Of a stretch of 64,000 nucleotides of DNA, positions 43,283-52,109 are shown in pieces. The stretch covers positions 124,001-188,000 of the forward strand of contig JANQLU010000106.1 of NCBI GenBank assembly GCA_028280445.1. Reading direction: 5' to 3'. Below the pieces are notes generated by a model. The model ran no database searches. It was not told the origin of the DNA and saw only the letters and a list, made by a program, of their open reading frames with translations. Positions within the stretch are counted from its first letter, which is position 1. Each line of letters starts with the position of its first letter. Position numbers and translations under genes: made by a program. Origin of the DNA: Pirellulaceae bacterium. GTDB lineage: Bacteria; Planctomycetota; Planctomycetia; Pirellulales; Pirellulaceae.

Positions 43283-44206
43283 ATGTCAACACGACGTGGA
43301 TCAGACTTCGCGGGTCTTTCCGTGGCCATCGTGACTCCCATGCTCGACAATGGAGAGATTGATGTCGAACGCTTGCGGAGCCAAATTGAATTTCAAATCG
43401 AATCGGGAACCAATTGTATTGTGCCTGTCGGAACGACAGGTGAATCTCCCACGCTTTCTCATCCCGAACACGAGAAGGTCATTGCGGAGACGATTCAGGT
43501 CGTCGCCGGCCGCGCCAAGGTAATGGCAGGCACGGGATCCAACAGTACGGACGAAGCGATCAGTTTGACCAAATGGGCGGCCAACGAAGGCGCAGACGCT
43601 GCGCTGCACGTTGCCCCTTACTATAACAAGCCAACGCAGGAAGGGTTTTTTCAACACTACCGCGCAATCGCCGAAGCGGTCGAGATTCCGCTGTGCGTTT
43701 ATAACATTCCTGGACGTACTGGTAAAAACATCGAACCGGAAACGATCGCGCGGATGGCCGATGCCTGCAAAAATATCACGACAGTCAAAGAAGCGACAGG
43801 TTCTCTGGACCAGGCGTCTCAAATTCTTTCGCTGACCGACCTGACCGTGCTCAGCGGAGACGATTCATTGACGTTGCCGTTGCTGAGCGTCGGTGGCGAA
43901 GGCGTTGTTTCCGTGGTCGGAAATATTGTGCCCCAAGATATGATCGAACTCGTTTCTGCATTCCAAAACGGCGATATCGCGCGAGCTCAGGAAATGCATC
44001 ACAAACTGTTCCCGCTGTGTCGAGATTTGTTGTCGCTGGCGACCAATCCGATTCCACTCAAAGCGGCAATGGCCTGGTTGGGACGTGACTCCGGTGCGAT
44101 GCGTTTGCCAATGACACCATTGAATGATGACCAAATGGTTTCGTTGGTTGACACGCTGCGGGCTTATGGACTGAAACAACTTAGCGCTGAAATGGAAATT
44201 GCATAA
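43283..44206 (+). CDS. dapA: 4-hydroxy-tetrahydrodipicolinate synthase
   Basis: A 307-residue DapA/NAL-family aldolase. Family marks are VPVGTTGESPTLS near residue 50, YNIPGRTGKN with the catalytic tyrosine, and Lys169 in TVKEATGS, which forms the Schiff base with pyruvate. Next comes LSGDDSLTLPLLSVGGEG. It makes HTPA from pyruvate and aspartate semialdehyde in lysine and diaminopimelate synthesis. Its TAA stop shares one base with the ATG of the next gene. Other DHDPS-like aldolases are possible but the motif set fits DapA. Confidence 0.93.
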   Translation: MSTRRGSDFAGLSVAIVTPMLDNGEIDVERLRSQIEFQIESGTNCIVPVGTTGESPTLSHPEHEKVIAETIQVVAGRAKVMAGTGSNSTDEAISLTKWAANEGADAALHVAPYYNKPTQEGFFQHYRAIAEAVEIPLCVYNIPGRTGKNIEPETIARMADACKNITTVKEATGSLDQASQILSLTDLTVLSGDDSLTLPLLSVGGEGVVSVVGNIVPQDMIELVSAFQNGDIARAQEMHHKLFPLCRDLLSLATNPIPLKAAMAWLGRDSGAMRLPMTPLNDDQMVSLVDTLRAYGLKQLSAEMEIA

Positions 44207-45153
44207 TGGCTGATCGACCGCTTTTTGTTGCGACTTGGAAATTTGGAAAACCTGTCGCTGAGAAAGCGTTGCAGGTTGCTCGAACCGGACATTCCATGAT
44301 GGATGCGATTGAGCAAGGCATCTGGGTCGCCGAAAACGATGCCGCCAATTCAACCGTTGGATTTGGCGGCACTCCGAATGCCGATGGTCAGGTCGAATTG
44401 GACGCCTGTATTATGAGCGGCCCGGATCATGCTGCCGGTGCCGTTGGCGGCATTCAGGACATGTTGCATCCGATTACCATTGCTCGCAAAGTCATGACCG
44501 AAACGCCACACGTTTTTCTCGTGGGCGCCGGCGCACGCAAATTTGCAATCGCGCAAGGTTTCGAGAAAACCAACATGCTGACGGAAAAAGCCAAAGAGCG
44601 TTTCGAGAAGTGGAAGAAAAAGAAAAAATCCGAGGCGCCGCATCAGCGCGGTGGCGACGACGTCGACGATGATCCGTTTCCCGCTCCCGATGTTGACGCA
44701 ATGGAAGTGGACGAGCTCAACCACGATACGATCACGTTGGTCGGCATTGACGAAAAAAATAATTTGTACGGCGGTTGTTCGACCAGCGGTTGGGGGTTCA
44801 AAGTCCCCGGGCGCGTTGGAGATTCGCCGATCATCGGTTCCGGTTTGTATGTCGACAATGAATACGGTGCAGCCGGAGCAACGGGTACTGGCGAAAACGT
44901 GATGCGATACTGTGCAACTTTCTGGATCGTTCAGTTAATGGGGCAGGGGATGTCACCGACAGACGCTTGCGAGAAAGTGATTCGAGAGATTGCCCGCAAG
45001 GACCCGTTGCCCATGAGCAAGTTGGCGATCAATTTCATTGCTCTCAATAAAAAAGGGGAGTTTGGAGGTGCCGGGACCAGTGGAGGATTTGTCTACGCGA
45101 CGACCAGCACCGGCGAGAGCAAGATCCACAAACCTTTGATTGTGAAAAAGTAA
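44206..45153 (+). CDS. N4-(beta-N-acetylglucosaminyl)-L-asparaginase-like Ntn hydrolase
   Basis: A 315-residue protein of the glycosylasparaginase branch. The precursor is self-cleaved before Thr175 in HDTITLVGID, giving alpha and beta chains with Thr as nucleophile. NDAANSTVGFGGTPNADG and GCSTSGWGFKVPGRVGDSP are family signatures, as is GAAGATGTGENVMRY. No signal peptide is present, so it is cytoplasmic. A charged KKKKKSEAPHQRGGDDVDD linker precedes the cleavage site. It is translationally coupled to dapA. Function may be peptide- or glyco-asparagine turnover, or isoaspartyl dipeptides. Confidence 0.88.
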   Translation: MADRPLFVATWKFGKPVAEKALQVARTGHSMMDAIEQGIWVAENDAANSTVGFGGTPNADGQVELDACIMSGPDHAAGAVGGIQDMLHPITIARKVMTETPHVFLVGAGARKFAIAQGFEKTNMLTEKAKERFEKWKKKKKSEAPHQRGGDDVDDDPFPAPDVDAMEVDELNHDTITLVGIDEKNNLYGGCSTSGWGFKVPGRVGDSPIIGSGLYVDNEYGAAGATGTGENVMRYCATFWIVQLMGQGMSPTDACEKVIREIARKDPLPMSKLAINFIALNKKGEFGGAGTSGGFVYATTSTGESKIHKPLIVKK

Positions 45154-45168
45154 CGGAAACAAGTCGCA

Positions 45169-45672
45169 GTGTTTGTCAAACTCTTCTTGTTGTTCATTCT
45201 TGTCCCGCTGGCGGATTTGATTCTGTTGCTGGTCATCAATCAGGTCATTACGTTTTGGCCCACCGTTGGATTGATCATTCTGTCAGCTTTGATCGGAGCT
45301 TATTTCGCCAAACGTTCCGGAATTTCAGTACTGCGCAGCATTCGCGAAAAACTCCAGGCCAATCAAATGCCCACCGCGTCGTTGGCCGACGGCGCCATCG
45401 TTCTGTTTGCCGGTGCATTGTTGTTAACACCCGGTTTGATCACCGATGCATTTGGCATGTCCATGCTGATTCCGTATACGCGGCAGTGGTACAAGCGAAA
45501 ATTGATCGAATGGCTCAAACGCCGCTTCAAAATCACAACGTTTACCGAAGGATTTCAACAAGACACTAACGTTGTCGATGGTGATGTCGTCAACCGGGAC
45601 ATCGAGCCCGATGGCACACCCGACGCGCCGCGCAAAGTCGATCCGAAGAATATCGAGTTGGAATCCGATTAA
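45169..45672 (+). CDS. fxsA: FxsA-family membrane protein
   Basis: A 167-residue protein starting at GTG 45169, 15 nt after the preceding gene. The N-terminal half is typical FxsA: LFILVPLADLILLLVINQVI then VGLIILSALIGAYFAKRSG, with the later LFAGALLLTPGLITDAFGMS. Two to three membrane helices and a basic segment (KRKLIEWLKRRFK) are followed by a disordered acidic tail. FxsA was found as a suppressor of F-plasmid exclusion of phage T7 when overproduced; its normal role is unknown. Confidence 0.92.
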   Translation: MFVKLFLLFILVPLADLILLLVINQVITFWPTVGLIILSALIGAYFAKRSGISVLRSIREKLQANQMPTASLADGAIVLFAGALLLTPGLITDAFGMSMLIPYTRQWYKRKLIEWLKRRFKITTFTEGFQQDTNVVDGDVVNRDIEPDGTPDAPRKVDPKNIELESD

Positions 45673-45698
45673 GGCGAGGGTAATCGGAAGGGCGATAA

Positions 45699-45870
45699 AG
45701 GGAGGGCGAGGCTCCTGCCGAGCCGTATTGGAACGAACTCACATCCACCTGTGAGCGGGAAGGCGCTAGCCGCCGGTACGAAGCGCTAATGAACCGGCGG
45801 CTAGCGCCTTGCCGCTCACAATTGCTAAGAGCTCATCCCAATACGGCTCGGCAGGAGCCTCGCCCTCCCT
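45699..45870. repeat. Nested family G - family B - family G repeat (copies G2, B7)
   Basis: Family G arms at 45699-45726 (GGGAGGGCGAGGCTCC...) and 45843-45870 (inverse) enclose a complete family B palindrome (45751-45819). Short spacer parts also pair (AGCCGTATTGG with CCAATACGGCT). The whole unit of ~170 nt can fold as one long hairpin. Confidence 0.92.
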
Positions 45871-45899
45871 TTATCGCCGCTCACAATCGACGGCATAAA

Positions 45900-46550
45900 T
45901 TACAAACTGATTTGCCGTGACCACGACTCGGGTTGGCCGCGGTCACTACGCAATTTGCCGGGCACATGATCGAATGTTTCTACATCGGTTGGGAAAAAGA
46001 AAACCGAACCGAGCAGGATTTCAGCACCGGGAATTTCCAAAATGTCAAACATTTCTGGTTTTCGAAGTGCTCCGCCGCTGGACCAGTAGGTGTTGATTCC
46101 TCTGGCAGTCGCAGCAACTAACAAATTTTGAATCGCCGACGCCGCCGCTGCGATATGCTCCATATTGCCAATGTTGCCTTCGAACAATTGACCCGTCGAG
46201 TTGGGAATATTCGAAGGGTTGGGCAGCCACGTAACGTTGATCACCGTTGTTGCCGCAGCCAGCATTTGAGGCAATTTTCCACTGTCGTTGCGATCCAACA
46301 GAATTTGGCGCACGTTGATGCATTGTTGTTTAGGCAATACATAAAACCGCCAAGGGACGGGAGAGTTCAATTCACCTAGCAGATGGTTCGCATTGGCTTT
46401 GCGGTGAAAAGGTGCCCAACCCGCAATTTCCAGTAACTCGTTCAGGGTTTGAGGGTCTAGCGACTCATCATTGTCGTTTTCTGCGAAAACTTTGATGGTC
46501 TGTCGACCTCGGATCGCCTGGTCGACCAATTCATGCTGTGGTTTATTCAT
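45900..46550 (-). CDS. Nitroreductase family protein
   Basis: The frame runs to 46586 within the rplS terminator, so ATG 46550 is used, giving 216 residues. Nitroreductase signatures are AIRGRQTIKVFAE near the start, WAPFHRKANANHLLGELN, and ARGINTYWSSGGALRKPEM, the FMN-binding and dimer segments. Such FMN enzymes reduce quinones, nitro compounds or flavins with NAD(P)H. The start lies right after the terminator of rplS, so expression needs read-through or its own promoter. Confidence 0.85.
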   Translation of the reverse strand: MNKPQHELVDQAIRGRQTIKVFAENDNDESLDPQTLNELLEIAGWAPFHRKANANHLLGELNSPVPWRFYVLPKQQCINVRQILLDRNDSGKLPQMLAAATTVINVTWLPNPSNIPNSTGQLFEGNIGNMEHIAAAASAIQNLLVAATARGINTYWSSGGALRKPEMFDILEIPGAEILLGSVFFFPTDVETFDHVPGKLRSDRGQPESWSRQISL

Positions 46551-46574
46551 CGAAACAGAAATGGATTGCGCATA

Positions 46575-46598
46575 GAAAAAGGCCATTGAACAATGGCC
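46575..46598 (-). terminator. Intrinsic terminator of rplS
   Basis: On the minus strand GGCCATTG TT CAATGGCC forms a perfect 8-bp stem followed by TTTTTC, 22 nt after the rplS stop. Confidence 0.92.
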
Positions 46599-46619
46599 CT
46601 GAATTCGTCTTGATTAGTG

Positions 46620-46973
46620 TTATTTACGACGGCGTTCTTTGAGACGAACCGCTTTACCAATGCGATCTCGCAAAAAGTAAAGTTTTGCCCGTCGGACGAC
46701 GCTGCTGCGTTTGACCTCAACCTTGGCCACGCGCGGTGAGTGGATTGGGAATTTGCGTTCGACACCTTCACCGGCAACGATTCGGCGTACGGTGAACATT
46801 TCGCGAGTGCCGCTTCCGCTCATGGCGATGACGGTTCCCGAAAAAACCTGGGTTCGAGTTTTTTCACCTTCGTGGATCAAACAATGAACGTCGACTGTAT
46901 CCCCAATTTCAAATTCTGGTGGATTTTCCTTCATCGAATTTTTTTCGACGAGGTCCATAATTTGTTGACTCAT
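46620..46973 (-). CDS. rplS: 50S ribosomal protein L19
   Basis: ATG 46973 (MSQQIMDLVEKNSMKENPPE) gives 117 residues; the upstream frame is untranslated leader. L19 marks are FEIGDTVDVHCLIHEGEKTR, VFSGTVIAMSGSG, and RRIVAGEGVERKFPIHSPR then VAKVEV, ending in KLYFLRDRIGKAVRLKERR. L19 lies at the 30S-50S interface. It is downstream of trmD, the classic order, but separated by ~200 nt with its own promoter. Confidence 0.97.
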   Translation of the reverse strand: MSQQIMDLVEKNSMKENPPEFEIGDTVDVHCLIHEGEKTRTQVFSGTVIAMSGSGTREMFTVRRIVAGEGVERKFPIHSPRVAKVEVKRSSVVRRAKLYFLRDRIGKAVRLKERRRK

Positions 46974-47069
46974 AATTCCAGCCCTACATTTATATTTTCT
47001 GCTATGCTTTATCTGCAATTTGCGAACCGGCAGACAGTTGTATTCTGAGCCGCCGATCGAGAATCACAG

Positions 47070-47098
47070 AGTATATCAGTTTTCGCAGCAATTGAAAA
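47070..47098 (-). promoter_or_regulatory. rplS promoter, extended -10
   Basis: On the minus strand, TTTTCA (47098-47093), a 17-nt spacer, and TATACT (47075-47070) preceded by TGA form an extended -10 promoter ~100 nt before rplS. Confidence 0.6.
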
Positions 47099-47172
47099 CG
47101 GTTTTGGCACGAATTCCTGCCTTGGTTGTGAATAACAGCGGGAATTGAGGCGTTTATTTCGGAAAAAGCGAA

Positions 47173-47877
47173 CTAAACCGATTCTTGACTATCGTCGTCC
47201 AACAAGTCGCGTCGCCGCTGTTTCGTACGCTTCATGCTTTGCTCATCCCGCCATTTTTTAATCGCAGCATGATTTCCGCTGAGCAGAATCTCGGGAACCG
47301 AATGTCCTTCGAACTCACGTGGACGGGTGTATTGCGGATATTCCAACCGTCGATTTCCGCGAGAAAACGAATCTTCGATGCTGCTGGTTTCGTCTCCCAA
47401 AACACCGGGAATCATGCGAATCAGTGCATCGATCATCACCATCGAGGCGACTTCACCTCCGTTCAAAATAAAATCTCCGATCGAAATTTCGTCGGGCTGG
47501 AGGATATCCGACACGCGTTGATCAAACCCTTCGTAGCGACCGCACAAAAACAGAAATCGCTGTTCACGCGACAATTCTTCGATGACACGCTGATCCAGTT
47601 TTCGACCTTGGGGTGTCAACATGATCAATCGTCCCGGTGTTTCCGCCTCGGCCTGGACGTCGCGAACGCATTGGACAACTGGCTCGACCATCAAAATCAT
47701 GCCTGGACCACCGCCGAATGGTCGATCGTCGATTTTGTGATGGGGGTCATTGGTCCATTGCCGCATGTCGTGCAAATGGATGCTCGTCAATCCGCGTTCA
47801 ATGGCCTTGGCCAACAAACTTTGAGTTTGATACCCGGCAAAAATTTGCGGAAATAATGTGAGAACGTCAAATCGCAC
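47173..47877 (-). CDS. trmD: tRNA (guanine-N1)-methyltransferase
   Basis: A 234-residue TrmD. GTG 47877 (VRFDVLTLFPQIFAGYQTQS) is chosen because relatives start with M-x-FDVLTLFP; an ATG at 47922 is in frame but less likely. Family marks are HKIDDRPFGGGPGMILMVEP, LTPQGRKLDQRVI, FLCGRYEGFDQRV and EISIGDFILNGGEVASMVM, forming the trefoil-knot SAM site. It methylates G37 of tRNAs next to the anticodon to keep the reading frame. It is followed by rplS; rpsP and rimM are not visible upstream. Confidence 0.96.
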   Translation of the reverse strand: MRFDVLTLFPQIFAGYQTQSLLAKAIERGLTSIHLHDMRQWTNDPHHKIDDRPFGGGPGMILMVEPVVQCVRDVQAEAETPGRLIMLTPQGRKLDQRVIEELSREQRFLFLCGRYEGFDQRVSDILQPDEISIGDFILNGGEVASMVMIDALIRMIPGVLGDETSSIEDSFSRGNRRLEYPQYTRPREFEGHSVPEILLSGNHAAIKKWRDEQSMKRTKQRRRDLLDDDSQESV

Positions 47878-48017
47878 GTGTTCAACCCCGTTGATCCAGA
47901 GACAACGATCAGGATATCCCATTGCCCAACAGGTTCATAGTCAATTGCCGAGTTGTGTGCGCGACGTGAAAGAGGAAATTTCAGGGCTGGCTTCAATTCC
48001 TTGTGGGGCAACATTTA

Positions 48018-48092
48018 TGACCGATACGAGCACGAAGCGCGAGCGAGTGGTTTGACCGCGCAAAACCACTCGCTCGCGCTTCGTGCTCGTAT
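48018..48092. repeat. Family F palindromic repeat (copy F6)
   Basis: CGAGCACGAAGCGCGAGCGA is inverted against TCGCTCGCGCTTCGTGCTCG around a TGGTTTGACCGCGC loop. Confidence 0.92.
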
Positions 48093-48279
48093 GATTCGTG
48101 GTCATCCATGATATTTCCTCATACAGCGAAGGACCACGTTCCGCAACACGTCAGCATCGTTTCCGGTCCCTCGCTTACGCGTTGGGTTACGATTTCTAGT
48201 CACCAACACAATCCTGTTCATCCTGTCTCCATTTCAGGAAAACGCAGTAAACTAGCCCGCCGCCAACGTGATTGGTTCG

Positions 48280-48308
48280 TTTTCAACGGGCACAAAAACT
48301 CTTATAAT
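48280..48308 (+). promoter_or_regulatory. Histidine-kinase promoter
   Basis: TTTTCA (48280-48285), 17-nt spacer, perfect TATAAT (48303-48308), 29 nt before the ATG. Confidence 0.6.
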
Positions 48309-48337
48309 GCGACAGTTGATAGAAACAGGATCGTATC

Positions 48338-51106
48338 ATGGCCGAGCAACCTCAAGACCAGGAAAATCGCCGCGGTTTTGATGCGCATATCCAATCTGCT
48401 TTGTTGGATATCGTTAATGATCTGGTTTGGTCGGTTCGCCAGGGCGACCACGATATCATCTTTGTCAACGCGGCCGCCGAGCGAATCTATGGTCGCCCCA
48501 TCAATAGTCTGCGGCTGAACCGGAAGCTTTGGTTCGAAGCCATTCATGAAAACGATCAGGAGAATGTGCGGATTAGCCTGGAGCAAGTGGTTGAGACAGG
48601 CCGTGTCGAACTGGATTTTCGCATCGTTCAACCGAATGGTGATTTGCGCTGGCTCAGTGGTACGTTTCGTCGCACGACAACACAGGATGGACAGACACAA
48701 ATCGGTTGTGTTGCCAAAGACGTAACGCGACGGGTGACTGCCGAAGTGGAATTGGACAAAGCCACCGCGATTTACCATTCACTCGTCGAAAGTTTGCCGA
48801 TCAACGTCTTTCGCAAAGATCGAGAGGGGCGGATTGAATTTGCAAATCAACGGTATTGCAAGTCTTTTGGAAAACCGTTGGAAGAGCTTGTCGGTAAAAC
48901 CGATTTTGATTTGTTCGATACAGGGCTGGCTAAAAAATATTCGAACGACGACCGCTGGGTTTTACAGACCGGATTGCCATTTCACGATATCGAACAACAT
49001 CCGGGAAGTGACGGCAGCACAATGTTTGTCGAAGTGCTCAAAGCGCCGGTGGTCGATGTCGACGGACGGCGGGTCGGAATTCAAGGGATGTTTTGGGACG
49101 TTACCGAACGAAAAAATGCTGAAAACGCTTTGCAGCAGGCCAAAGAGATTGCCGAAGCCGCGAATCAGGCCAAAAGCGATTTCTTAGCAAACGTCAGCCA
49201 CGAAATCCGCACACCAATGAACGGCATTTTGGGAATGACGGGATTGCTGCTCGATTCGATCATCGATAACACACAACGTGAATATCTCAATATGATCCAG
49301 CAGTCGGGCGAAAGTTTGTTGTCATTGATCAACGATATTCTCGATTTCTCCAAAGTCGAAGCTGGTAAACTTCAGCTGGATGCTAAACCGTTTGATCTCC
49401 GTGAACGTATCGGTGACACGATGAGATCATTGGCGCTCCGAGCGTACGCCAAAGGAATTGAATTGGTCTTGGATGTCGATCGACGACTTCCGTTGGAGTT
49501 AATCGGAGACGTGGGGCGCATTCGACAAGTGTTAGTGAACTTGATCGGAAATGCCATCAAGTTTACGGAGCAGGGCGAGGTTGTTCTGAAAATTCAGGAA
49601 CTCAATCGCGATGAGACGCGCAGCCAGGTGCGATTTGATGTCACTGACACAGGGATCGGTATCGAAGCAGACAAAATTGCTCGTGTTTTTGAACAATTTG
49701 AGCAGGCGGATTCGTCGACGACGCGGAAATACGGTGGAACGGGATTGGGGTTGGCCATCGGTACACGGCTCGTCGCATTGATGGGTGGTGAAATCAAAGT
49801 TGAAAGTCAATTGGGCGAAGGAAGTCGATTTTTTTTCGATATCTGGTTGCCACTTGGAGAAACGGAGACGGATCCGGAACTTCAAGGGCTCGATTTCGAC
49901 GGTGTTTCTGTGTTGTTGGTTGATTCCAATGAAACCAGCCGCCGCGTCTATGAAAAAATTCTTCAGCATTGGCAGATCGAAGTCACGACGGTGAACAATC
50001 GCAAACAGGCCAAAGCCATTCTGGAAACCGATAGTTCGATTCAGGTCGTTTTGCTCGACCTCGTGGATTACGGCGAGGGAATCGACAACCCAAGCTACGA
50101 ACTGGCTAGCTGGATTCGCGAAAACGATCAACAGCGGCGACGCAAACTGATTTTGTTTTCGTCCAGTAACCGTCGCGAAGATTCAGAACTGCAGCAGGAA
50201 TTGAAAGTTGACGCGCAGTTGATCAAACCTGTCAAGGAAAAGGACTTGATTCTGGCCATTGCCACGTCCATTGGCCGAAACACGCGATCGGTCATTGACG
50301 ACCCGACATCGGTCGACGTTGAATCAGGCGAAGCTCAACCGCTCAAGATCCTGTTGGCCGAAGACAATTTGGTGAACCAGCGTTTGGCGGTCGGGCTGTT
50401 GGAAAAACAGGGGCATGTGATTGAAATTGCTGGTGATGGAATTGCAGCGATCGACCAATTTAAAAAAGGGACGTTTGATTTGGTGTTGATGGATATTCAG
50501 ATGCCGGAAATGGATGGCTTGGAGGCGACACGTGCCATTCGCCGCTACGAACGCGAAAAAGAACTCGCTCCCGTACCGATCGTTGCGATGACTGCGCGAG
50601 CCATGGCCGGCGACCGAGATGAGTGCATTGCGGCTGGAATGGATGATTATATTTCCAAACCCATTCGCCCGGCACAACTGTTTCAAGTACTTGCCGTGTC
50701 GACAGGACGAGTTGCCGAGGAGACCAGTCCTGGCAATGGTTCGCTGATCAACAACTCGTTGGTGGATTGGTCGGTCGCATTGGAAACCGTCGGCGGAGAC
50801 CGCGAGTTGCTGTGCGATTTGATTAAGGTGTTTTTGTCGGAATGGAAAGTGATGCTCGGTGATATTGAGCGCGCGGTTGACGAACAAAGTAAACTTGATT
50901 TGCGACGAACGGCGCATTCACTCAAAGGTGCATTGAATCACTTGGGAGCAACGTCGACGGCTGCGAAAGCTCTCGTTTTAGAAAATATGGGCGAACAGGG
51001 GGAACTGTCCCGTGCTACCGACGCATTTTTTGTGCTGCAGGATGAAGTTCACAAAGTCCTTGCTGATTTCGAGGCATTTACAATTGAAATTGACCCGTCA
51101 CAATAA
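48338..51106 (+). CDS. Hybrid sensor histidine kinase (PAS-PAS-HK-REC-REC-HPt)
   Basis: A 922-residue soluble kinase with no membrane helix. Two PAS domains (residues ~20-140 and ~145-260) are followed by HisKA with His288 in NVSHEIRTPMNGILG, and HATPase_c with VLVNLIGNAIKFT (N box), DTGIGIE (G1), FEQADSSTTRKYGGTGLGLA (F/G2). REC1 (~525-640) is incomplete: LLVDSN lacks the second acidic residue, although the central LLDLVDYGEG Asp and a Lys remain. REC2 is canonical, with Asp719 in LMDIQMPEMDG. The C-terminal HPt has His860 in TAHSLKGALNHLG. The gene is followed by a REC-HATPase protein that is a likely output partner. Confidence 0.94.
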   Translation: MAEQPQDQENRRGFDAHIQSALLDIVNDLVWSVRQGDHDIIFVNAAAERIYGRPINSLRLNRKLWFEAIHENDQENVRISLEQVVETGRVELDFRIVQPNGDLRWLSGTFRRTTTQDGQTQIGCVAKDVTRRVTAEVELDKATAIYHSLVESLPINVFRKDREGRIEFANQRYCKSFGKPLEELVGKTDFDLFDTGLAKKYSNDDRWVLQTGLPFHDIEQHPGSDGSTMFVEVLKAPVVDVDGRRVGIQGMFWDVTERKNAENALQQAKEIAEAANQAKSDFLANVSHEIRTPMNGILGMTGLLLDSIIDNTQREYLNMIQQSGESLLSLINDILDFSKVEAGKLQLDAKPFDLRERIGDTMRSLALRAYAKGIELVLDVDRRLPLELIGDVGRIRQVLVNLIGNAIKFTEQGEVVLKIQELNRDETRSQVRFDVTDTGIGIEADKIARVFEQFEQADSSTTRKYGGTGLGLAIGTRLVALMGGEIKVESQLGEGSRFFFDIWLPLGETETDPELQGLDFDGVSVLLVDSNETSRRVYEKILQHWQIEVTTVNNRKQAKAILETDSSIQVVLLDLVDYGEGIDNPSYELASWIRENDQQRRRKLILFSSSNRREDSELQQELKVDAQLIKPVKEKDLILAIATSIGRNTRSVIDDPTSVDVESGEAQPLKILLAEDNLVNQRLAVGLLEKQGHVIEIAGDGIAAIDQFKKGTFDLVLMDIQMPEMDGLEATRAIRRYEREKELAPVPIVAMTARAMAGDRDECIAAGMDDYISKPIRPAQLFQVLAVSTGRVAEETSPGNGSLINNSLVDWSVALETVGGDRELLCDLIKVFLSEWKVMLGDIERAVDEQSKLDLRRTAHSLKGALNHLGATSTAAKALVLENMGEQGELSRATDAFFVLQDEVHKVLADFEAFTIEIDPSQ

Positions 51107-51233
51107 AGCGTGATGGCGGTTTCACCACATAATCGTCTGATGGAACAAAAAAACTTGTGGAATCGCAAATTTCTCTCGATAAAATAAATTTGTCCTTCTC
51201 GCCCTTCATGTTCGGAACTTAAAGGAGCTCGGC

Positions 51234-52109
51234 ATGCCTAGTGTTTTGGTTGTAGACGATACGGCTGTTGATCGTCGGTTGGCGGGCGGCCTACTTGAAA
51301 AAAACTCGGCGATCGAAGTTCGCTATGCTGAGAATGGACGCAAGGCTTTGGATGAAGTGGATCGGGAACTGCCCGATCTGATCCTAACCGATCTTCAAAT
51401 GCCGGAAGTCGACGGACTGGAACTCGTAACCAACGTCTCCAAAAAATTTCCGGATATCCCCGTAGTGCTGATGACTGCCCATGGCAGCGAAGTCATCGCC
51501 GCCCAGGCGCTGGCAAATGGAGCAGCCAGCTATGTCGCAAAAGATGATCTGGCCGATGCGTTGGTCGATACGGTCATGCATATTTTGGCAATGTCCGAAT
51601 CGGATTCTCGATATCGAAAATTGATCGAATGTTCGACGAAAACAGAATTCGAATTCCTTTTGGAAAACGATCCTCACTTGATTCCTCCCTTGGTCGATCT
51701 TGTTCAACAGATTATCAACAGTATGCGGTTGTTCGACGCGTCGGTTCGCGTACGGCTCGGCGTCGCGTTGGAGCAAGCGGTTCACAATTCCATGGTGCGC
51801 GGAAATCTGGACATCAATCGGGACGACAGCGAATTTTCTGATCGCCACTTGATTCAGGAACGCATGAACCAGGATCCCTACCAACAACGGCGTGTCAAAA
51901 CAAACATCAGCGTGAATCGAACCGAGGTCCGCTTTGTCGTCGAGGACGAAGGGGACGGATTTGATTTGTCAACAGTCCCACAATCGGGTGATCCACAAGC
52001 CTTAAAATACGGTATAGGTCGAGGTTTGGTGTTGATGACCACATTTATGGACGAAGTCATTTTTGAGAAAAACGGACGCGTGGTCACGATGATCAAAAAA
52101 ATTACCTAA
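51234..52109 (+). CDS. Response regulator with anti-sigma-like HATPase output
   Basis: A 291-residue protein. The receiver domain is complete, with VVDDTAVDRR, phospho-acceptor Asp53 in LTDLQMPEVDG, VVLMTAHGS and VAKDD. After a linker, residues ~150-290 are an HATPase_c_2 domain of the RsbW/SpoIIAB type: VALEQAVHNSMVRGNLDI (N box), VVEDEGDGFD (G1), and GIGRGLVLMTTFMDEV (G2). Such receivers with a serine-kinase/anti-sigma-type domain can control sigma factors or antagonists. AAAGGAG is the ribosome site. It sits 127 nt after the hybrid kinase, so phosphotransfer from its HPt is a natural guess. Confidence 0.88.
   Translation: MPSVLVVDDTAVDRRLAGGLLEKNSAIEVRYAENGRKALDEVDRELPDLILTDLQMPEVDGLELVTNVSKKFPDIPVVLMTAHGSEVIAAQALANGAASYVAKDDLADALVDTVMHILAMSESDSRYRKLIECSTKTEFEFLLENDPHLIPPLVDLVQQIINSMRLFDASVRVRLGVALEQAVHNSMVRGNLDINRDDSEFSDRHLIQERMNQDPYQQRRVKTNISVNRTEVRFVVEDEGDGFDLSTVPQSGDPQALKYGIGRGLVLMTTFMDEVIFEKNGRVVTMIKKIT

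Larger units (their letters stand above)
47878..48337. other. Repeat region and promoter between trmD and histidine kinase
   Basis: 460 nt without a gene between divergent genes. Family F arms make a clear palindrome at 48018-48092 (CGAGCACGAAGCGCGAGCG and inverse). Another partial family F unit spans 48122-48195, and a family D half-copy (AATCCTGTTCATCCTGTC) is near 48210. The kinase promoter is at the right end. Confidence 0.75.
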
